From Clavulina sp. PMI_390 (lineage: Eukaryota > Basidiomycota > Agaricomycetes > Cantharellales > Hydnaceae): a DNA stretch of 12,629 nt. Positions 1 through 8,651 of the stretch are shown piece by piece (position 1 is the first letter of the stretch; every line of letters begins with the position of its first letter). The position numbers and the translations under genes were made by a program. The notes below the pieces were generated by a model. That model had not been told where the DNA came from. It searched no databases and saw nothing but the letters and a program-made list of their open reading frames with translations. The stretch spans positions 66,964 through 79,592 of the forward strand of contig WIDE01000130.1 in assembly GCA_015039315.1 (NCBI GenBank). Reading direction: 5' to 3'.

Positions 1-2846
1 TCTAAAACCGGAGATAATGAGCCCGATATCTCCCCTGCAGAGCATCGTCCTACTAAGAAACGTAAACTGAGCATTAATGCACACGATCCGTCTTCTTCCG
101 TCTCGACCAAACCCCCTGCACTGTCAAATACCAAACCCCAAGGCTCTGCCCCAACTCAGTTCATATCATCCCTCTTCACCTCCAACCCCGTTGTTGCTGC
201 ACCTGCTCCATCTGCTCCTGCACCTCGAGCTGGTCCCAGCAATGCTCCTCTCAATACGTCTTCATTCTCCGCTCTGGGTCTCGATCCCCTCCTAACCACC
301 CATCTTCGAAACAAACTCTCCATCACGGCCCCTACCTCCATCCAACGCGCTGCCCTCTCCTCGATCATCTCCACCGACGACTCGCGAGACATCTTTATCC
401 AATCGCAAACAGGGTCCGGAAAGACCCTTGCCTACCTCCTCCCCATCATCCAAGACCTCCTCCCGCTGAGCACCCTTTCATACATCGACCGCTCCATCGG
501 GACACTCGCCATCATCATTGCCCCCACCCGAGAACTTGCGAAACAAATCTCGGACGTTCTCGAGTTATTACTCACCCTCCGTTTGCGCCCGGAAGGCGTC
601 AACGCAGACGGTGAGCCAGAGACAGACGATGCACCCACAGCATCGGCGCGCTTGACCCGATGGCTCGTCTCGGGTGTCCTCACGGGTGGAGCCACTCGTA
701 CGCACGAAAAGGCTCGCTTACGAAAAGGGCTGCCTATCCTCGTCGCCACGCCCGGTCGTCTGCTCGACCACCTGCAGAACACCGAATCGTTCAATGTGGG
801 CAAATGCCGCTGGCTCGTCCTCGACGAAGCAGATAGGCTCATGGAGCTCGGATTCGAGGACTCTATCAATGGGATCTTGAAGGGCCTCGAGGGGCGTAGA
901 AGGTTAGCGACCGCAGCTGCGCAGGAAGGCCTGATAAGTGCGACTGATGTGGGTGGCTGGGACTGGGAGCGGAGACGACGGACAGTGCTTTGTTCCGCTA
1001 CAATTCAGGAGGGCGTGCAGCGTCTTGCTGGCGAAGCGCTACAGAATCCAATCATCGTCAAGGGTTCCGACGTCCATACCAACGAATCAGACGCAGTTCC
1101 CAACCCTGATGCTATGAAAAAGCCAGAGCCGAAAACGGTGACGACGGCGAATCCAGAAAATGGCACCACTCCTGCTGCTGCTCCCGCCAAGTTCACACCG
1201 CCTGCACAACTGGCACAAAAATACATCACGGTACCCCTCAAGCTTCGATTAGTGTCGCTTGTCGCGCTACTAAGAGGTATCATTGCGCAAGCTCCGACTG
1301 CGCGAGGTAGTCGAGCGGGCGGGACAAGGATCATTGTCTTCCTAAGTTGTACGGACTCGGTGGACTATCATTGGAACCTCCTCGGCGGTGTCCAGATGGG
1401 TGGCCCGACCACGAACACTACAGCGCCTGAAGAAGCAGAGTCTGATGCCGATTCATCAGCCGATGACGCCTCAGAGTCCGAGCATCCCTCTACCTCAAAA
1501 GCGAAAGCAATGGGAAAGGGCAAGGAGAAAGAGACAGGAAAACCAAAATCCACATCCCCGAAGAAGCCCTCCTCATCCCTTGCGTCGGACGTTATCCATG
1601 AGTCACCGCTCCTACCGCACACAAAGATCTTCCGTCTTCATGGTTCCCTCCCGCTCGCGACCCGAATGGCCTCCCTAAAGGGGTTCACAGCTGACCCCAA
1701 ACCTCCTCAATTCTCCACTTCCGCCGCCACCTCCGCACCCGCCACTCCCTCTTCTGCCATCCTCCTTTGTACCTCTGTTGCCTCGCGTGGTCTAGATCTC
1801 CCTCTAGTTCGGGCGGTAGTTCAATATGACCTCCCAACGGAAAACGGTGCGGCAGAGTATGTGCATCGTGTAGGAAGGACGGCGCGTGCGGGTAAGGGCG
1901 GTGAGGCGTGGAGCTTTGTTGCTCCGAGTGAGGTGGGGTGGGTACCATGGATCGAGAACAGTATGAATGATGAAGCGAAGCTCACTGAAGATGGAGAGGG
2001 AGCGGGGAAAGGTGGGAAGGGTGGGAGAGTGAAAATGGAAAGCGTCGGGGTCCCAGACGTGCTCAGGAGAGGGTTTGGGGGTGGGGCGGGTATCGAGTTT
2101 GAAGATCGTGCGACACAGGTCCAACTTTCATTCGAGCAGTGGGTCTTACGCTCCAAAGAGGTATGCTATGTCATGTTCTTTCTTATTTCGATCTTTTCGT
2201 CTCCACTCATCAATAAACTTCATATCACGTTCTGCACTCACACCACACGACCGGCCCTGACATCTCTTCTTCTCCTCACGCCCCCACGTCTTCTCCATCA
2301 AACTGGTGCAACAAACCAATATAGCATACGGCCCAGGCTCGCAAAGCCTTCCAGTCACACATCCGCGCCTACTCCACGCACCCTTCAAGCGAAAAACACA
2401 TCTTCCACGTGCGGAATCTCCACACGGGACATCTCGCTAAAGCATTTGCGCTCCGGGAAACCCCCAGCGGTATGGGATCGTCATCTGGCCCCTCGTCGTC
2501 ATCTTCTTCAAAGGGGAAAGGGAAGATGTGGGACAGCACGCGGGACTCTGGGAGAATCTCTCTTCAAAAGAAACTCGCCGCTGGCTCCGTCCCTGAGATG
2601 AAGGGAGGAGGCGGCGGCAAGTCATCCAAGGCGCTCGCTCTTGCGGCAGTTGAGGCATCCAAGGGCAAGAAACGTTCAGCGGCGACCATGCTGGGCGACA
2701 GCAAGTCGACAGAAGATCGCATGCGCGAGGCTGTTCGTTCCCAAGGTCGGTTGACGAAGAGCGGTGGCGCTATGGTTGCGAGTGGAGCGAGCGAGTTCCA
2801 GCTGATGGGCGGAGGTGCCTTGGAGGCGATGGCTGGTCGTACCTGA
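1..2846 (+). CDS. DBP7: DBP7-type DEAD-box ATP-dependent RNA helicase, 5' partial
   Basis: Nucleolar RNA helicase of the Dbp7/DDX31 family, which remodels pre-rRNA during 60S ribosomal subunit assembly. Exon 1 is open in frame from base 1 to 2160; the last exon runs from 2325 (or 2337) to the TGA at 2844-2846. About 893 residues are visible and the N-terminus lies outside the window. Numbering from the window edge: a basic KKRK nuclear-localisation-like stretch near residue 20, Walker A SQTGSGKT at 135-142, PTRELA at 175-180, TPGRL at 250-254, DEAD at 275-278, SAT at 332-334, and [10 protein letters not shown] at 622-631. The last exon holds the C-terminal extension typical of this subfamily ([13 protein letters not shown]...[21 protein letters not shown]4217-like), which separates Dbp7 from generic DEAD-box proteins. 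A Ser/Asp/Lys-rich insert lies within the second RecA domain at about residues 468-530; such inserts are common in Dbp7. The tail is rich in Gly, Ser and Lys. The family call is firm; the exact splice acceptor is not. Confidence 0.93.
2161..2336 (+). other. Intron in DBP7 with two in-frame acceptors
   Basis: The donor GTATGC follows codon GAG at 2158-2160 (phase 0). Two acceptors keep the frame: ATATAG ending at 2324 (164-nt intron; next residues [10 protein letters not shown]) and CCCAG ending at 2336 (176 nt; next residues ARKAFQ). They differ by four residues. The longer protein fits my memory of the family spacing slightly better. Read-through keeps the exon 1 frame open past the intron to about 2601 but loses the conserved C-terminal extension, so the intron must be removed for a normal protein. 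Confidence 0.8.
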
Positions 2847-3434
2847 CTGGACCCGGCCTTGCAAGGTCCGATTCAAGCATCTAATCTCCAATCTCCGTGG
2901 TCCAGAACTCTGGAGCGATCTCGATTGTTGTACAAAGCAATGATGCTCTGTTTTTCACAATGTTTTTACAATTATCGGGGGTTTTGGTGAAATGTACAAC
3001 AACAAAGTGATCGAACACTGAAGTGCCGATGATGTGGGTCACATAATTGCCGGCTTGGCGAATGGACGAAGATCGAACAATGAGAAAAGGAACAGAATCT
3101 AAACGATCGAGATTGAAAGAGGTTTCTCCCGAGCAGCATTGCCAAAGATGAAGAGAAAAAAGCTACAGACGAAACGAAAGATAACCCAGAATGCGGGGCT
3201 GGAAGGCAGTGAGAAGGGGTCACGGGCTCAACTAAACGAGAGGGTGGAAAGCCGGTAAGAGACTAGTCAGGAAAGCAGATGAAGAACCGTGCGACGACTC
3301 GCGGATCAGGGAAAGAGATAGGAGGCGAGGGAAATGTGGAGCCGGGCACTGCGATAGCGGTAGAGAGACCAAAACCGAAATTATAATGATGAAATGGGTC
3401 AAAGAGTGTGAATAGCTAAAAAGCCTTTCTTCCT
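2847..3434. other. Convergent 3' intergenic region between DBP7 and ERT1
   Basis: This is 588 bases between two stop codons that face each other. It must hold both 3' UTRs and poly(A) sites. I see only weak, short open frames with no recognisable protein, no tRNA-like structure and no clear repeat. Confidence 0.7.
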
Positions 3435-6274
3435 TCAGAAAAGAGGAAGCCATTGACCTGCATAATGGAGAAGACATCCTCAAATATTAGTATTCAGATC
3501 TCACTAATATGATGTCGTCATCAGAAGAGCAGGGCCGTTACATACCAACTATGAGATCAGGCAAATCAAACATATTCCTCCGCACCGTGAAGCAGAATGC
3601 GCATGGAACAGGGTCCCCACTTGGCTTGAGAAGCACGCAATGCGAATAGACACTCTGCGTGCTGTTCTCAAATGCGTGAGAGGCAAAGTTCTCCCAGTAT
3701 TCAACGACGGACTGATTCTCGAACAGCTGCGGAAAGGGACAGAGAGAATAGGAGGGAGCATGAAGGTGAGTAAAAAGACAGTCACCTCGCGACAGGCAAT
3801 TAGAAAATATGATGAAGATGTGGCTGGTCACCACCCCCAACCTCTTGGGGCGATCCGGAGGGATGTCCCATGATAATGCAGGGGGCGGAGCGGCCAGCAG
3901 GAAGGGGGGAGTAGATGCACGCAACATCTGACGAACTCCCCAACCAGAGCAGCACCATAACGGTGTACAAAGGGCCGCTTCCGAGTTTTCCCGACAGTTC
4001 ATCAGAAAAGAGTGGCGCTGGGAAAGCAAGACGAAAAAGGATACAGATTGGCATTGACGAGCGTGAGAACTGCCCCGGCCACGCGAGCGAGGGCCCGCAA
4101 ATCTGTTGACGTAATAATTGCCATAGAGCGAGAAGCAGGGGTCGGAGAAAGACGAGGCACCAGGGGTATGACCAGAACTTTCTGGCAAGAGGCAGAAAGG
4201 AGGGAGAGGATAGAGCAGGGGGACTTACCTCGTAGATGAATTTGCGTTGGCCAACCAAGTCTTCCTTGGTCCACCCAGTAAGCATGCAAAACTCGAGGCC
4301 GACGACGCAAATTTCTCCCGTGCGGCGCCAAATTGCAGTCGGCGTCCCGCTGTAGGAAATGAGCTTTTCAAGCTCCTGGAGTTAGAACACAGTCATTCGC
4401 ATATAATTACCCGGGCCATGAGCCGGCGCACAAAAACAACAAAGATGAGAAGGTGAATGCATGTCCATGTGGCGGGCGAATCGAAGTGCCAGGATTGCAT
4501 GGTCGATCGTATTCAAGGCGAGAGGGGAAAAAAAAGATCGGCGTTTAAACAAGATGGATCACGGCGCCGACAAATGGGAACAGAAACACGCACCAAGAGA
4601 GATCGCTGAAGCGCTCGTTCCACAAAGATCTCATCTTGTTCCGTCATAGGCATCTGTAACGCGATGAGTGACGGGCGAAATATTGCAAGCGCTCGAACGA
4701 CACGCAATATGTCGTTCTTTTCAAATCTACAGGGCCAGTCGTTAATAAGTGAAGGAGGGTGTGATGTTGGAGTAGGACGAGATTGTTGAGAGGGAAAAGA
4801 TAATGGCGCAGGGTCGGTGAAACCAGAAAGAGGAAGATAGGATGGTTGCTGGTCGCCCCACAACGGTCGAGGAGACTGGGATACCATCACGTCTTGTTGA
4901 TGAGAACCAGATTCCGCGAAAACAGTTGTCGCAGTAATATCTGAATCCGGGGCGGCCGATCTTCCGGAATCGGGTACGCCACGACTTAAGAACGAGAAGG
5001 GGACAGCAGACCTTTCACTGAGAAATCGCATGAGGAAGTGGTATCCTTGAGTGTAGTCGTACCCGGTGACTACTTGCGAGTACACAGAGTCACCGGCGGA
5101 TCTCCACTGCCCTGATCGATCAGGACCATTAGCAGCATTAAGATTAGGCGGCTGCGGTGGAGAGATCATCTCTGGGGGTGGCATGGATGGTCTCGCAGAG
5201 ACAGGGGCACTTGAACCCCCTAACAGATCAAAAGGCGTTGGCGCTGGCTCTAGCTGCATGCCTGACCCCAACGAGTTTGAGTTTGGTGGTGACGCTAGGC
5301 CGAAAGGGCGGAAGGGCGAGGGTCCTGGTGTAGATGCCGAACGTGTGAGCTCTGGGGGAAGAGGCACAAATCCAGCTGGATTTGACGGTGGAGTCATCCC
5401 TGACCATTGTTGGGATTGTGCACCAGCAGGGCTCTGGCTCAGAGGAGAGGGAAGTTCATTCGAGGATGGCGTCTCAGAGCGCGGATTCCCTAAGATTGCA
5501 GAGAGCATAGAGTATTCAAGATTCGCCGTCTGAGAGCCGAAACGATAGCTTGGGTCGAATGAGAGATCCATGAGAGAGTCAAAATCATTAGAACCATCGG
5601 CTGTAGAATGGTGGGTAAGCAAGGGAACTAGCTAGAAGGGGGGAGGAGCTGGCTGACTGGATATTCGAGTTGGGGGGAAGCCTGAGGGGTTGGCCTCTTT
5701 TTGCTTGCCGTTATTACGGGGTTTTGATTGCTTCTTCAGGCTCTCTATATCGTGTGAGTATCAGATCGGTCAGTAAGGAGTCTTCTGGAACGGTCGATGA
5801 CTTCAAACAGCGCCAGGTCACTCACCAAGCTCCTCTTCGTCAAGCAAGTACTTTGCCTTTTTACGATGGCCTTCAACGCAGGATTCTGCCATTCCCCTCT
5901 TTATACACCGTTGACACGGACGGGCTAGAGTGAAAATGAGCCTCCGTGCGGGATAACGGATGAGTACCGGCTCACAATCATCACAAGTAAGATGCGCCTT
6001 CTGGCAGTGAGCGCAGGCTCTTGCGGCTTTTTTCTTCTTGGAAGACTTATTTGAGGGCTCTAAGTCATCGTCAGGGTGTGTGTCGGCGCCGTTCTGGTAG
6101 TGGGTGGAAGGAATCCCAGAACCATCCCGCTTCCGTTTAGCTGATGCATCTGGGGTTCAGAGCCGAGGTTGAATGCCATCATATAATAGAAGAGGGATTT
6201 TAATTTAACTAACTTGAAGGTCCGGGATCGTTTGAGACTGCGTCGGTCAGGAACGCACCATACGTCGAGTCCAT
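3435..6274 (-). CDS. ERT1: Zn2Cys6 transcription factor, ERT1/AcuK gluconeogenesis regulator
   Basis: Nuclear activator of gluconeogenesis and non-fermentable carbon use (Ert1/AcuK family). Exons, in coding order: 6274-6214, 6149-5976, 5924-5826, 5744-5658, 5600-4594, 4375-4229, 3726-3546, 3457-3435; joined length 1779 nt, 592 aa, stop TGA at 3437-3435. All joins keep phase. A KRKR and a KKKK basic patch precede the zinc cluster C-x2-C-x6-C-x5-C-x2-C-x8-C at residues 66-94, followed by basic [11 protein letters not shown] conserved block ([20 protein letters not shown]) lies near 157-176, then a Ser/Pro-rich linker, then [13 protein letters not shown] at about 321 and [20 protein letters not shown]. 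The PAS-like region spans about 477-585 ([35 protein letters not shown]), ending GQWLPLF. The ATG at 6274 is the only clear start in the first exon. Uncertain points are the exon 4/5 donor (5657 or 5717; both phase 1 and both remove an in-frame TAG at 5634-5632) and whether 5011-4727 is intron. If it is spliced out, the protein is 497 aa. Confidence 0.88.
3484..3510. repeat. Inverted repeat inside the last ERT1 intron
   Basis: ATATTAGT at 3484-3491 and ACTAATAT at 3503-3510 form a perfect 8-bp stem with an 11-nt loop. They lie in the 88-nt intron 3458-3545. On the coding (minus) strand one arm contains TACTAAT, the best branch-site match, about 29 nt before the acceptor TGCAG. Confidence 0.75.
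3727..4228 (-). other. 502-nt intron in the ERT1 PAS-like region
   Basis: The donor is GTAAGT directly after FIYE and the acceptor CCGCAG directly before [11 protein letters not shown]; both flanks are phase 0 and contiguous in the family. The intron is far longer than its neighbours. It holds a perfect 6-bp hairpin with a 4-nt loop (3835-3850, CCCCAA/TTGGGG) and a TGACGTAA bZIP-like octamer near 4105-4112. A stretch of the intron is open in the frame of the next exon, but the translation has no recognisable family. Confidence 0.82.
4727..5011 (-). other. 285-nt in-frame segment in ERT1: intron or 95-aa insert
   Basis: On the minus strand the segment begins GTCTGC at 5011 and ends CCTGTAG at 4727, with TTAAC about 20 nt before the end as a possible branch site. 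It is exactly 95 codons with no stop. Removing it joins AG to A, remaking an Arg codon and producing [13 protein letters not shown]. In the ERT1/AcuK family as I remember it, these two blocks are contiguous. The donor matches consensus only at +1, +2 and +5. The translated segment is Ser/Pro/Gln-rich, like the upstream linker, so a true coding insert is also possible. Confidence 0.5.
5925..5975 (-). other. 51-nt intron splitting the ERT1 zinc cluster
   Basis: The donor is GTGAGC and the acceptor TCTAG, phase 1. Splicing rebuilds Ser79 between the third and fourth cysteines and gives the family spacing DDSRPCQRC. The intron is 17 codons long and has no in-frame stop, so retention would give a full-length protein with a broken zinc cluster that includes one extra cysteine. 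Confidence 0.88.
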
Positions 6275-6500
6275 TTGGCAGTTGGTAGTTAGGTGAATAA
6301 ACAAGACACAACACGCCACTTTCCTCCTCGTCGCCCGCACTTTTAGTCTCGTCTGATTGGCGAGTCTCAGAGACATCACATCGCCTGTATTATCTTTATT
6401 ATACCCATTGGCGATCAAATATCAGGCTTCTACGCGTCAAGCGTCTATTCTTAGTTGCCACCTATCTGCAGACAGCCTCTACTAGCGGCCAGACAACGCA
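6275..6500. promoter_or_regulatory. Divergent promoter shared by ERT1 and the ERD1-like gene
   Basis: Only 226 bases separate the two start codons, so both 5' UTRs and promoters lie here. The octamer ATTGGCGA occurs twice in the same orientation, at 6356-6363 and 6407-6414. Each is a CCAAT box on the minus strand, pointing toward ERT1. CCAAT boxes are bound by the fungal HAP/CBC complex, which in yeast controls respiratory genes; its action here is inferred. A T/A-rich stretch (TATTATCTTTATTATACC) lies at about 6388-6405. Confidence 0.6.
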
Positions 6501-8352
6501 ATGGATATTGATGCACCGGACGCGAGTCCCGAGGGACTTGTTTCTCAGTTCTCAGCACTATTTCCCCTTCCATTTCGTGTCTTAGTGTTGCTTGGTCTTG
6601 GAGGGCTCTGCTGGGCTTCAAATCTGCAAATCCTCGATTGGTTGGGCGTTGATGCAGGCCATGCACTCCAAATACCCGCGCACAGAACTTCAACAGTACT
6701 TCCTTCCCATACACCACCAAATTCTAACCCCGGTACTCCTTTTCCGGGAAGCGTGCACGCGCATACGTCCGCTCTCTACCCACCTCTCAACAAAATCGTC
6801 GCGGTTTACCTGTTCTTCGTCACCTCAGCTTGGGGGCTTTTCTATCTCCTGACGAGAGGTGATATCGACATGCTGAACCAGACAAAATGGGTCCCTGCAC
6901 TATCCTTCACTGTGATCCTCGTCGTGGCAGTCCTACCACTGCGTGACGTTTATGGCGCTCAACGTTCTTACCTATACCAGTAAGTCTTCACCAACTTTCC
7001 ACCAGGTGCTCAAAATCCGACCTGACCACAACTCCCTTCCTAGGTCTCTCCATCGATGTCTCTTTTCCACTCCGTCACAACCCGTATTCTTCTGTGACGT
7101 GATCGCAGCTGATATCCTTACATCATTTGCCAAAGTTCTCGGCGATGTCTTTATCTCTGTCATGGTTTTACTTCCTGGCGGAAGCCTAAGGGTAACATTC
7201 ATGGGTGGGAAACTCTCAGATGTCGCAATTCCCGTCTTGCTCAGGTGCGTTCAAGTATCTTCTCCAGGTCTTCCTTTCATGACACTGACTTTGTTACTGG
7301 GAATCCCAGTCTACCATACGCAATACGACTGCGGCAATGTATCGTTGAGTACATCGGCTCAGGCGGTCTCTCTCAAAGGCCGATGTACAACGCTGTCAAG
7401 TATGCAACCGCATTCCCAGTGATTTTCTTGTCAGCAGCACAGCGTCTGCTGGCAATTGACAACGAGGATTCGGGGCGGACGTGGTACGGAGAATATGCTA
7501 TCTTCCGATTGTGGTGAGTATATTTCTGTTTAAACTCCGAGGTTAAGAATCTCCGTGCCCTGCCACGAGTGTTTTCCTCGGAGTTACATCCGAGACACAA
7601 ATACTGACTTCGAATTCTCGTCAAGGTTGTTGGCTGTCATCATCAACTCATCCTACTCATTCTGGTGGGATATTACAAACGATTGGGGACTAACGCTCCT
7701 CAAGATGGAAACGTGGTCGAGCAGCTCATCATCCACCTCGGCTTACCAGCCTCTCTCGCAATCTCCTTTAAATGGGCTAAACGCTGCACCATCCACGTCA
7801 GGCTCCCAAGTGACTTCCTCTTTCGCGAAGACTCATTCGCGCAAACAGTCCTCGTTCTCAGCCCTCCCCCTCTCGTCTCCACTTCCTACCAATACCTCTC
7901 ATTCAATACCGATACCCTTGCCACCAATAACGCACACTTCCTCTCCTCCCCCTCTTCCGCATCATGATTCTCTCCCGTCCCAGTCCTCGCATCCCTTCGG
8001 TCTCCGTGCTCCGCTCCTTTTCCGAGACCCTCTCATCTATTACCTCATTATCATGCTCAACTTTGTGCTCCGCTTCACTTGGTCGCTCAAACTCTCTTCG
8101 CACTTACACAGCGTCGCCGACCTGGAAAGCGGTGTCTTCCTCATGGAAGCTCTGGAGCTCATTCGGAGGTGGATGTGGGTCTTCTTGCGTGTGGAATGGG
8201 AAGTTGTCAAGAAGATGATGGAGAAGGATGCAAGTCTTGGGCAGGCAGTATCAAAATCCGTGAGAGGGCACATTAGTGGGGTTGCCGATGACAATATCGA
8301 GTTGTTCACATATCCAGAAGACGATGATGTGACAGATGGCGAACAGGCATGA
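6501..8352 (+). CDS. ERD1: ERD1-like EXS-domain Golgi membrane protein
   Basis: Multi-pass membrane protein of the ERD1/EXS family. Yeast Erd1 acts in the Golgi, is needed for retention of ER lumenal proteins and correct glycosylation, and has been tied to phosphate recycling. Exons 6501-6979, 7044-7244, 7310-7513 and 7626-8352 join to 1611 nt, 536 aa; all three introns are phase 2 (64, 65 and 112 nt, starting GTAAGT, GTGCGT and GTGAGT). Seen in order: hydrophobic segments near residues 25-45, 95-115 and 130-150; ADILTSFAKVLGDV and LLPGGS in exon 2; SLPYAIRLRQCIVEY and NAVKYATAFPV in exon 3; INSSYSFWWDITNDWG, then DPLIYYLIIMLNFVLRFTWSLKL and RRWMWVFLRVEWEV in exon 4. These are the EXS core motifs. 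About 98 Ser/Pro-rich residues (322-419) sit between WWDITNDWG and the last hydrophobic block, probably a cytosolic loop. The C-terminus is acidic. The third acceptor, CAAG, is weak but restores the conserved Trp. Confidence 0.87.
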
Positions 8353-8651
8353 GGATATCGTATACCATGAGTATCTTAATTTTTCTTCCTTGATTATTTA
8401 GACGGACTTTGTCGGCAGTAAATTATAGCGAGAACACAATTCCCTACATAATACATCATCAATTCTGGTTGTGTGTCCTGATGAACCACGCAATATGACA
8501 CTTTCCATCACTGCCGCTTTTGAATTAGAAGGATATGTCATTCATAACAGGATGGTCGTACGACAAGGGTATACATATATAACGTGAGAGGCCCAAAAAA
8601 CATCAGCACTCATGAAGCAACACCAATCAATTGCGTCCAACGCTTCAGCAG
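8353..8651. other. Convergent spacer between ERD1-like and MFS genes
   Basis: This is 299 bases between facing stop codons. It is A/T-rich just after 8352 and around 8570-8582 (TATACATATATAA), consistent with 3' processing signals of both genes. I see no coding frame or structured RNA. Confidence 0.65.

Noticed and set aside
3458..3545. C/D-box snoRNA in the last ERT1 intron (CTGATGA followed by CTGA)
   Set aside because: The boxes are only about 27 nt apart, too close for a normal C/D guide RNA, and the terminal stem is missing.
3538..4188. 216-codon open frame on the minus strand
   Set aside because: It is the penultimate ERT1 exon read through into the 502-nt intron. Only the part from 3546 to 3726 has family similarity, and the exon before it joins perfectly by splicing.
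5066..5533. 155-codon open frame on the plus strand
   Set aside because: It is antisense to the Ser/Pro-rich linker of ERT1; the Gly-rich translation is the usual shadow of Pro/Ser codons.
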